This document shows positions 1 to 5,195 of a stretch of DNA of 9,913 nucleotides, one piece after another. The translations under genes and the position numbers were made by a program. The notes beneath the pieces are model-generated. The model was not told the DNA's origin. It saw only the letters and a list, made by a program, of their open reading frames with translations, and did not search any database. The DNA is from JBBDNC01 sp040877875 (GTDB lineage: Bacteria; Bacteroidota; Rhodothermia; Balneolales; Balneolaceae): positions 1-9,913 of the forward strand of contig JBBDNC010000208.1 of NCBI GenBank assembly GCA_040877875.1, read 5' to 3'. The number at the start of each line of letters is the position of its first letter. Within the stretch, counting starts at the first letter, position 1.

Positions 1-246
1 TTGAACGAATTAATGAGAACTGGTAGCTAAAAGCTTTTCAGCTTTCTGTTTGTCAGCAATCAGTGAACAGAGTGATGGATCATTAAGATAGATCTCAGAT
101 ACCGAAAGGGGCCATACACATCGCTTTGAAGAAAAGATCTTTCACTACCAACGGATAGAGATCGATTGTACACTTACTTATTATTCCTTTATTCCGGCGG
201 CCGGTAAACCCCATACTTGATTTTAACAGCCTGTTTCAGCCTTTTG

Positions 247-1275
247 TTATTCTTTCCAAATCGCCACTTTCCTGTATCCGGAGGCATTGGCACCGGCCCG
301 GAACATACCATTCGTATTCATCTTCATAGAGACATTCCCCCGGTGGTCCACAGCAATAAATCCGGCTTCCCCGGGACGAAGCCTTTCATTTAAAACGAAG
401 TCCATTGCGTCGTCAAGGGTACTCTTGTTAAATTCAAGATAAGCGGCAATTGTATGGGCTGAGACATGCCGCATAATCTGTTCTCCCCAGCCGGTAGCCG
501 AAACTGCAACCAGGTCGTTCGCATACGTGCCGGCTCCTATGATGGGAACATCCCCTACCCGCCCGAATTTTTTATGGGTCATCCCACCGGTCGACGTTCC
601 CGCAGCAAGATTCCCGTGCATGTCTAACGCCACCGCCCCGACTGTTCCGTATGGAGCATCCGAAACTTCACCTTCAACTTCAACTTCGCCCGGCTTCAGA
701 AGTGAACTTTTATTTTCCTGTGTACGCTGCCACTGTTCATATCGGCGGGGAGTGGAAAACCAGTCATTCTTTACACGTTCCACTCCCATTTCATCGGCAA
801 ATTGTTCGGCTCCTTCACCGGAAAAGAAAATATGCCGCGATTCCAACAGCACCTTCCGTGCAAGTGAGATGGGATTTTTTACAGTCGTAAGTCCTGTTAA
901 TGCCCCCGCCTCCAGGGTAGATCCATCCATGATCGAAGCATCCAGTTCATGGGCCCCCTCGCGGGTAAATACACTCCCTTTTCCCGCATTAAACGAGGGA
1001 TGGTCTTCCAGATAGCGTACCACCTGCTCCACGGCATCCATCGATGTGCCTCCGTTCTCCAGGATCTCTTCTCCAATCTCCAGCGCCAGCTCCAATGCTT
1101 CCTGGTATTTCCTCCTGGCAGAATCAGGCATGTCTTTTGAAATCACACCGGCACCCCCGTGCAAAGCAATGGCCCAATCGGAGTCCTGAGATAACCCCTC
1201 TTCGAATGTAATCCCTGTAATTAAAACAAGCATGATTCCTGCCATGAATACAAAAATCATCAAAGATCTCATCAC
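247..1275 (-). CDS. Exported isoaspartyl peptidase/L-asparaginase (Ntn-hydrolase, plant-type/type 2)
   Basis: This enzyme should hydrolyse isoaspartyl dipeptides and L-asparagine. The 342-residue protein opens with a hydrophobic signal sequence (about residues 4-22), so it probably acts in the periplasm or at the membrane. Family motifs seen in order are HGGAG (39-43), the NAGKG loop (96-100), the autocleavage and nucleophile motif GTVGAVA with catalytic Thr211, RVGD (239-242, matching the substrate-binding Arg and Asp of E. coli EcAIII), and TGWGE (261-265). The C-terminal NTNGMFRAG (320-328) is also typical. By family precedent the precursor self-cleaves between Gly210 and Thr211 into alpha and beta chains. 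A charged linker at about 175-208 precedes the cut, as in relatives. The first codon given here is GTG, with ATG immediately after; either could be the start, and neither has a clear Shine-Dalgarno. It lies 53 bp downstream of slipin, so co-transcription is possible. The family call is firm; substrate preference cannot be read from sequence. Confidence 0.93.
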   Translation of the reverse strand: MMRSLMIFVFMAGIMLVLITGITFEEGLSQDSDWAIALHGGAGVISKDMPDSARRKYQEALELALEIGEEILENGGTSMDAVEQVVRYLEDHPSFNAGKGSVFTREGAHELDASIMDGSTLEAGALTGLTTVKNPISLARKVLLESRHIFFSGEGAEQFADEMGVERVKNDWFSTPRRYEQWQRTQENKSSLLKPGEVEVEGEVSDAPYGTVGAVALDMHGNLAAGTSTGGMTHKKFGRVGDVPIIGAGTYANDLVAVSATGWGEQIMRHVSAHTIAAYLEFNKSTLDDAMDFVLNERLRPGEAGFIAVDHRGNVSMKMNTNGMFRAGANASGYRKVAIWKE

Positions 1276-1328
1276 ACTATATTTTAGCTTATTCAGGCAT
1301 CAACTGACACACTGTTCACTGATAACTG

Positions 1329-2114
1329 TTAACTGTTTCCCGTTCCGTCTTTTTTTGTGAACGCACTGAAAAAATCCAACGGTAATGGCAGGAAGGCAAA
1401 CGTTGCATTTTCCTCACTGATCTCGTTCATGGTTTGCAGAAATCTCAACTGCAAGGCTGTCGGGGTTTTCTCGATCATCTTACCTGCTTCGACCAGCTTT
1501 TTCGCAGCCTGGAATTCACCTTCGGCATTAATAATTTTCGCCCGCCGATCCCGTTCGGTTTCAGCCTGACGCGCCATGGCCCGTTTCATGGATTCGGGCA
1601 GAATTACATCCCTGACCTCCACGGAAACGACTTTTATTCCCCACGGGTCCGTATGTTTATCGATGATCTCCTGAATTTTCTTATTGGTTGCGTCACGTTC
1701 TGCAAGAAGCTCATCGAGCTCTACCTGTCCAACTACACTTCGAAGAGTTGTTTGTGCCAGCATCGATGTGGCAGCTATATATCGCTCAACCTGTATGACG
1801 GCCCGTTCTGCATCCACGACCCGGAAAAAGGTGATGGCATCCACATTGACGGTAACGTTATCCTTGGTAATCGCTTCCTGTTTATCTACATTAATGGTCA
1901 AAACCCGCAAGTCAACCCGTTCAATCTTGTCGATAAAGGGAATCAGGACGATCAAGCCCGGCCCTTTCGTCATATAAAACTTACCCAAACGAAACACAAC
2001 ACCCCGTTCATACTCTCGCAGGATCTTGAACATTTGAGGCAGAAAAACCGCCAAAAAAACGATAATTGTAATTACCCATACCAAGTAGTTAGTGATTGCG
2101 CCTGGATCATCCAT
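1329..2114 (-). CDS. Slipin (SPFH/band 7, stomatin-like membrane protein)
   Basis: This is a membrane scaffold protein of the prokaryotic stomatin (slipin) family, 261 residues, the usual length. A single hydrophobic segment (about residues 10-27) anchors the N-terminus. The SPFH/band 7 domain follows (about 30-180), with ReYERGVVFRLGKF (33-46) and GPGL..LIPFID (51-62) as its hallmark start. An alanine- and charge-rich helical stretch (about 173-215) probably drives oligomerisation. The ATG start is well supported: AAGGAG lies seven bases upstream (2122-2127 on the complementary strand), one of the few good ribosome-binding sites in the window. The start overlaps the nfeD stop by 8 bp, indicating translational coupling. 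In archaeal PH1510/PH1511, the NfeD protease cleaves the C-terminal hydrophobic part of its stomatin partner. Here the C-terminus contains a comparable hydrophobic patch (about 238-252), so the same relationship is plausible but inferred. Confidence 0.95.
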   Translation of the reverse strand: MDDPGAITNYLVWVITIIVFLAVFLPQMFKILREYERGVVFRLGKFYMTKGPGLIVLIPFIDKIERVDLRVLTINVDKQEAITKDNVTVNVDAITFFRVVDAERAVIQVERYIAATSMLAQTTLRSVVGQVELDELLAERDATNKKIQEIIDKHTDPWGIKVVSVEVRDVILPESMKRAMARQAETERDRRAKIINAEGEFQAAKKLVEAGKMIEKTPTALQLRFLQTMNEISEENATFAFLPLPLDFFSAFTKKDGTGNS

Positions 2115-3438
2115 TAGAGATCTCCTTCTTTTTATTTATAGGTTTAACGACTGTTTTTAATCCTTGAAATTCCACAATTTCACAATGTTCTCCTCTCATA
2201 ATCGGTTCTTCACTCACCGCATTCCAATACTCCCCTGAAAAAAATATCCTTCCCCCGGTTGAATCGATCGATTCGATGACCTCTGCTTGCTTTCCTACTG
2301 CAGACTCCAGACCCGCATGATGAGCTCCAAACTGAGCCCGAATCCCATACGTGACAATCCAGGCAAAAAAAGCAACCGTCAGGATGGTAGCCGGAATGAT
2401 CCAGTATATCGAAAGCTGCATTTCATCGGGCAAATCCTGAAAAAGCATCAGGGCACCCAGGAAAAATGAGACAGCCCCGCCGGTTAATAAAATACCGTAT
2501 GTCGGGGTAAATGCTTCGATGACAAACAAAATAATAGCCAATGCTATCAGCATAAAACCTGCAATATTAATTGGCATGGCGGCCACTCCGTATAGTAAAA
2601 GGATCAAGGCAATAACCCCTGAAACCCCCGGAATAATTGCGCCCGGATTACTGACTTCGCCTACGATTCCATAAATGGCTACCATCGTCAGGATTAACAT
2701 AACCTCCGGCCGTAAAATAAAACTGAAAAATGTTTCTGCAAGATTTGTTTCGATTCGATTGATTTCTGCATTCTCTGTCTGCAGAACCCTTCCCTCAATT
2801 TCCATTCCGTCAATTTTTTCAAGCAGATCCTGCAGGTTGTCTGCCATTAAATCCACCACGCCCAATTCCAGGGCTTCATTAGATGTGATCGAAGCACCGT
2901 CTCTCACAGCAGATTTCGCCCACTCCACATTTCTGCCCCGCCGTTCCGCTATACTTTCAATGTAGCTTTCTGCATAATTGAAAATTTTATTCTGGGCAAC
3001 CGTGTCCATTTGTCCGCCGCCCATTTGAATGGGAGAAGCCGCTCCAATATTGGTAGCGGGGGCCATTGCCGCAATATGAGCTGCCAGGGTAATAAATGTT
3101 CCCGCGCTCCCGGCGTTGGCACCTTCCGGTGATACATAAACAACGATCGGCAAACTGGAGCCGAGCATTAGCTGGACAATATCCTGAGTCGAATCCAGTA
3201 ATCCGCCCGGGGTATCCATTTCAATGATCAGTGCTTCATCCTGTCTCTCCCTCGCGATCGATAAGGAACGATTAAGATAATTTGTCGTCGTCGGACCAAT
3301 CGTCCCGTTAATGTTGATTACACTCACGGTTCCCGGACCGGGTTGAGCAGATTCAGCTCCCTCTTGAGTATCTTCCTGCAGGACAAACGCCGTCCCTGCA
3401 ATGAATAGAATAAATGTTGCAAGCAGTTTCCAATTCAT
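2107..3438 (-). CDS. nfeD: NfeD family membrane-bound serine protease (ClpP class, long form)
   Basis: This is a long-form NfeD protein: a periplasmic ClpP-fold serine protease fused to membrane helices and a soluble OB-fold domain. I start it at the ATG of MNWKLLATF, giving 443 residues and placing a signal peptide (about 4-20) at the N-terminus. The open frame continues 51 codons upstream, but that extension is not signal-like and is probably untranslated. The protease domain (about 37-200) has MDTPGG (74-79), the nucleophile loop GSAGTF with Ser111, and Lys151 in QNKIF as the likely catalytic base. The 40-residue gap fits the Ser97/Lys138 dyad of Pyrococcus PH1510. Five hydrophobic segments follow at about 242-259, 267-287, 290-308, 314-333 and 343-364. 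The NfeD C-terminal domain spans about 374-434. It is the first gene of the NfeD-slipin pair, overlapping slipin by 8 bp. Such pairs are linked to membrane-protein quality control; the role here is inferred. Confidence 0.93.
   Translation of the reverse strand: MNWKLLATFILFIAGTAFVLQEDTQEGAESAQPGPGTVSVININGTIGPTTTNYLNRSLSIARERQDEALIIEMDTPGGLLDSTQDIVQLMLGSSLPIVVYVSPEGANAGSAGTFITLAAHIAAMAPATNIGAASPIQMGGGQMDTVAQNKIFNYAESYIESIAERRGRNVEWAKSAVRDGASITSNEALELGVVDLMADNLQDLLEKIDGMEIEGRVLQTENAEINRIETNLAETFFSFILRPEVMLILTMVAIYGIVGEVSNPGAIIPGVSGVIALILLLYGVAAMPINIAGFMLIALAIILFVIEAFTPTYGILLTGGAVSFFLGALMLFQDLPDEMQLSIYWIIPATILTVAFFAWIVTYGIRAQFGAHHAGLESAVGKQAEVIESIDSTGGRIFFSGEYWNAVSEEPIMRGEHCEIVEFQGLKTVVKPINKKKEISNG
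2115..2127 (-). promoter_or_regulatory. Strong Shine-Dalgarno of slipin inside the 3' end of nfeD
   Basis: Read on the minus strand, AAGGAG is followed by seven bases and the slipin ATG. It lies within the last codons of nfeD. Most other starts in the window lack such a site, so it fixes the slipin start and suggests reinitiation after nfeD. Confidence 0.75.
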
Positions 3439-3702
3439 TTTTAAGCAACCATTTTTCTTTGGGAGTTGTAGTTCCTGTAACTTGTCGAATCCGGGTGATT
3501 TTAACAACAATAATCGAACTCTTTCTTGGCTAACAATTTTTTCGCTTTTTCCATGCCCTAACGGGTTGAAGGCAATCAGAGAACCTTGCAAATATGCCCC
3601 TTTCTTTTGATTTATTCAGATTTTATACAACTTTCAAATAGAGAGGAATTTTAATTTTCTTTTCGCTGCATTTTTTTTCTGTATTTCGGATATCAAACCT
3701 CG

Positions 3703-3710
3703 TATATTTG
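3703..3710 (+). promoter_or_regulatory. Candidate Bacteroidota-type -7 promoter element for tRNA-Arg
   Basis: TATATTTG matches the TAnnTTTG -7 element recognised by the primary sigma factor of Bacteroidota. It would start transcription near 3717, leaving about 78 nt of leader before the tRNA. The -33 TTTG partner is not clear; only a T-rich stretch lies at the right distance. It is a candidate only. Confidence 0.35.
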
Positions 3711-3758
3711 TTGCCTGTTCAAAAAATGAATGGGGGCTTTTATTTATTGATGAATAGC

Positions 3759-3776
3759 GTCTGCCGACTGGCGGAC
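3759..3776. repeat. REP-like short palindrome (GTCTGCC/GGCGGAC)
   Basis: A 7-bp stem, GTCTGCC and GGCGGAC with one T-G wobble, encloses the 4-nt loop GACT. Its G+C-rich composition stands out in an A+T-rich gap. It resembles the short dispersed intergenic palindromes common in Bacteroidota genomes; copy number cannot be seen here. Confidence 0.45.
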
Positions 3777-3794
3777 AGGACAATATCTTACTCT

Positions 3795-3868
3795 GCGCCC
3801 GTAGCTCAACTGGATAGAGCGTCTGGCTTCGGACCAGAAGGCTGAGGGTTCGAATCCTTCCGGGCGTA
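3795..3868 (+). tRNA. trnR: tRNA-Arg (anticodon UCG)
   Basis: A complete 74-nt cloverleaf can be drawn. The acceptor arm is GCGCCCG paired with CGGGCGT (the last pair is G-U). The D arm is GCTC/GAGC. The anticodon arm is TCTGG/CCAGA around loop CTTCGGA, giving anticodon TCG, which reads CGA and possibly other CGN arginine codons. The variable loop is 5 nt (AGGCT), and the T arm is GAGGG/CCTTC around TTCGAAT. The discriminator base is A (3868). The CCA end is not encoded: CTT follows. The last 21 nt of the tRNA plus three flanking bases recur 136 bp downstream. Confidence 0.97.
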
Positions 3869-3869
3869 C
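3846..3869 (+). repeat. 24-bp direct repeat, copy 1 (tRNA-Arg 3' end)
   Basis: This is the tRNA T-arm and acceptor 3' half, from GGGTTCG to GCGTAC. It is identical to 3982-4005. tRNA 3' ends are the standard attachment site of integrative elements, so this copy could be one side of an attL/attR pair. Confidence 0.85.
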
Positions 3870-3962
3870 TTATTTAATGGTTCATGGGTTCTATTTGTGT
3901 TTTTATGAGAGCCTGGTTCATGTAACGAGAAGGTATTTTATGCCCTGTTATGGGCTACTGTT

Positions 3963-3981
3963 GCCAAAGCAGTGCTTTGGC
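3963..3981. repeat. Perfect 8-bp inverted repeat beside the tRNA repeat copy 2
   Basis: GCCAAAGC and GCTTTGGC flank the 3-nt loop AGT and abut the second tRNA 3'-end copy. No T-run follows, so it is not an intrinsic terminator. It could be a REP-like palindrome or part of an element end. Confidence 0.6.
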
Positions 3982-4005
3982 GGGTTCGAATCCTTCCGGG
4001 CGTAC
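3982..4005 (+). repeat. 24-bp direct repeat, copy 2 (displaced tRNA-Arg 3' end)
   Basis: It is identical over 24 bp to 3846-3869, the tRNA-Arg 3' end plus one flanking base. No other tRNA arms precede it: the bases upstream cannot form an anticodon or D arm. It is therefore a 3'-end fragment and not a second tRNA. It could be a residual attachment site left by an element that integrated and was mostly lost. Confidence 0.85.
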
Positions 4006-4124
4006 AAATTTTGAAAAGAAGGTTGCCATTGCCGCGCTTCTCTCTCCTCTCCTTTTGTAGAATAGAGCTGGAATTACTTATGTTAAATAATTGAACTTCA
4101 CAGGTTGTGCCGGTAATTCAATAT

Positions 4125-4565
4125 TTATTTTTTGGTCACAATCATGACCACGCCATTGCCTCCCCTTACACCGTAGCTTGAAGCATCACTCCCTTTCAAA
4201 ACCTGAACGTAATCGATATCCCTTACATTGACCATATTCCTGACTTCAGAATAACTTCTGCCAATAGGTTGCCCATCAAGAACAAATAACGGCTCAGTAG
4301 TAGCCATAAATGAGGAGCTTCCGCGAACATTTACGGAGACGTTATTACCGGAACCTCTGACAAGTACTCCCGGAACCCTGCGTAAGTAATCGGACAATTC
4401 AATCCCGAATTGATATTCATCCACAATCGCCCCGTCAGGCCGGTTATCTTCTGATGAGTGTGTGCTTCGTGGCTGGCTGGTTTGATCCGAAGTAGAACCG
4501 GAGGAAGCACAACCTGCTCCCATGATCAAAATTGCTATGGAGACTATATATATGTGTAATTTCAT
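4125..4565 (-). CDS. Stand-alone TonB-dependent receptor plug-domain lipoprotein
   Basis: This 146-residue protein consists of a lipoprotein signal peptide and a single plug domain. The signal is MKLHIYIVSIAILIMGAGC, with Cys19 the likely lipidated residue (a relaxed lipobox). A Ser/Thr-rich, low-complexity linker follows (20-45). The plug domain (about 48-146) has the SusC-type motifs in order: LRRVPGV (61-67), VSVNVRGSSSF (76-86), PLFVLDGQPI (92-101), IDYVQVLKGSDASSYGVRG (117-135) and GVVMIVTKK (138-146). In full-length receptors this last motif is where the 22-strand barrel begins; here the protein stops exactly there. Only about 100 bp of noncoding sequence separates its end from the tRNA remnant, so no barrel is encoded in any frame. 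Without a barrel it cannot be a transporter; a role as a partner or decoy for receptor assembly is speculation. The ATG start has no Shine-Dalgarno. Confidence 0.85.
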   Translation of the reverse strand: MKLHIYIVSIAILIMGAGCASSGSTSDQTSQPRSTHSSEDNRPDGAIVDEYQFGIELSDYLRRVPGVLVRGSGNNVSVNVRGSSSFMATTEPLFVLDGQPIGRSYSEVRNMVNVRDIDYVQVLKGSDASSYGVRGGNGVVMIVTKK

Positions 4566-4583
4566 TTTTCAAGGATTAGAGAA

Positions 4584-4599
4584 ATGTTAATATTAACAT
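4584..4599. promoter_or_regulatory. Perfect 16-bp palindrome upstream of the plug lipoprotein
   Basis: ATGTTAATATTAACAT is a perfect 16-bp palindrome lying 19-34 bases upstream of the plug-lipoprotein ATG. Its position and symmetry suit an operator for a dimeric regulator. A+T-rich palindromes also occur by chance, so the call is tentative. Confidence 0.4.
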
Positions 4600-4623
4600 A
4601 ACGAATAATTTGTTTTTTTCTTA

Positions 4624-4773
4624 TTCGAAGGAGGCTTTGCAAAACTTGGGATTTTGTTCAAGGTCAAGGCCAGAGGGAGATTGAAACCGCAGTATATTTC
4701 AATATTCGAGGATTTCAATCGACCGATAACGCCGACATTGGGCAAAAGACCCGTTTTACAAAGCCTCCTCGAA
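4624..4773. mobile_element. 150-bp fold-back (MITE-like) element with about 21-bp terminal inverted repeats
   Basis: The left end (4624-4645, TTCGAAGGAGGCTTTGC...) is the inverted complement of the right end (4753-4773) apart from one mismatch and one extra A. Further nested pairs share the same centre near 4699: GATTGAAA (4679-4686) with TTTCAATC (4713-4720), and ATATT (4694-4698) with AATAT (4701-4705). Almost the whole unit can therefore fold on itself. It contains no transposase, as expected for a non-autonomous element moved in trans. Open frames on both strands run through it but mirror each other because of the symmetry, and I do not consider them genes. Target-site duplications are not evident. 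Confidence 0.6.
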
Positions 4774-5195
4774 ATCTTGTTTGGACGGGTATTTATCTTC
4801 CTCCTTTCCAAGTACTTGAAAAGGCAATTCATTATTTTTCCTGCGGTTTATTATAGAAGGTTACCCTTCCCTATCACTTTATTCCATGGTTTTAAACTCC
4901 CAAACTGAAAACAACTCTCAAGTTTTTCAAAGTCGTGGCCGATTTAAACTTCCACAGGGTAATGTCATCACCATATGGCTCCGGACAAGACTGCCGGTTT
5001 TATCACGTCTTTTCATTTTTTTCTGCCACATTGAATTGCAAGCTTTTTCCCCTTGAAAACTCTCCAATTTTAATTTTCAAATTAGTCCGAAACATCTGTT
5101 ATATTTGAAGCCTTCAGATTAGGGTAATTCTAAAAAACGAAAACCTTCAAATCTTCTTGATATCTGACTAACCTAATATCTCGGATTACTATTCG
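4774..5195. other. Intergenic region upstream of the Na+/phosphate cotransporter gene
   Basis: This 422-bp A+T-rich stretch carries no gene I can support. It contains a 56-codon frame (4886-5056) with no recognisable product and a TATATTTG promoter candidate at 5100-5107. No riboswitch, Pho-box-like direct repeat or strong hairpin was recognised. Confidence 0.55.
5100..5107 (+). promoter_or_regulatory. Candidate -7 promoter element for the Na+/phosphate cotransporter gene
   Basis: TATATTTG matches the Bacteroidota TAnnTTTG -7 consensus, 88 bases before the start codon. The -33 partner is only a T-rich stretch (about 5069-5080). No other good match lies nearer the gene. Confidence 0.3.

Larger units (their letters stand above)
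3439..3794. other. Intergenic region between divergent nfeD and tRNA-Arg
   Basis: This 356-bp gap contains the upstream untranslated extension of the nfeD frame (to about 3591), a TATATTTG promoter candidate facing the tRNA (3703-3710) and a REP-like hairpin (3759-3776). A long T-run lies at 3671-3678. I find no convincing promoter on the minus strand for nfeD and no further gene. Confidence 0.6.
3877..4014 (+). pseudogene. Mini-ORF between tRNA repeats; possible collapsed GIY-YIG endonuclease gene
   Basis: A 45-codon frame starts nine bases after the tRNA (ATG 3877), spans the whole gap between the two tRNA 3'-end copies, reads through the second copy and stops with TGA at 4014. Its N-terminus contains FYLCFYESL and then RRYF, which resembles the start of small solitary GIY-YIG proteins of Bacteroidota (pattern FYVYxLxSL then RYYxG). 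Its C-terminus, KQCFGGFESFRAYKF, is partly encoded by the duplicated tRNA sequence. As I recall, GIY-YIG genes next to tRNAs in this phylum often end in such tRNA-derived tails. The catalytic core (about 50 residues including the Arg and Glu) would be missing, so I read it as an internal deletion remnant. The match is by eye and weak, and a chance frame is possible. Confidence 0.35.

Noticed and set aside
1300..1337. Repeated ACTGTT/AACTG motifs between slipin and the asparaginase gene
   Set aside because: The units are too short and irregular to call a repeat array or regulatory site, and they partly overlap the slipin stop.
1434..2117. 227-codon open frame on the plus strand opposite slipin
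   Set aside because: It is antisense to a well-supported slipin gene, has no recognisable motif, and is explained by the codon composition of the real gene.
3439..3591. N-terminal extension of nfeD by 51 codons
   Set aside because: The downstream ATG begins a proper signal peptide, whereas the extension is not signal-like and would bury the signal internally.
4593..4908. Overlapping small frames on both strands (79 and 84 codons)
   Set aside because: Both run through the fold-back element, and their products mirror each other (GRLK...I.I...FN on both strands) because of the palindrome; neither has a supported start or known product.
4886..5056. 56-codon plus-strand frame in the cotransporter upstream region
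   Set aside because: No Shine-Dalgarno, no recognisable motif and a composition no different from chance; it cannot be supported as a gene.
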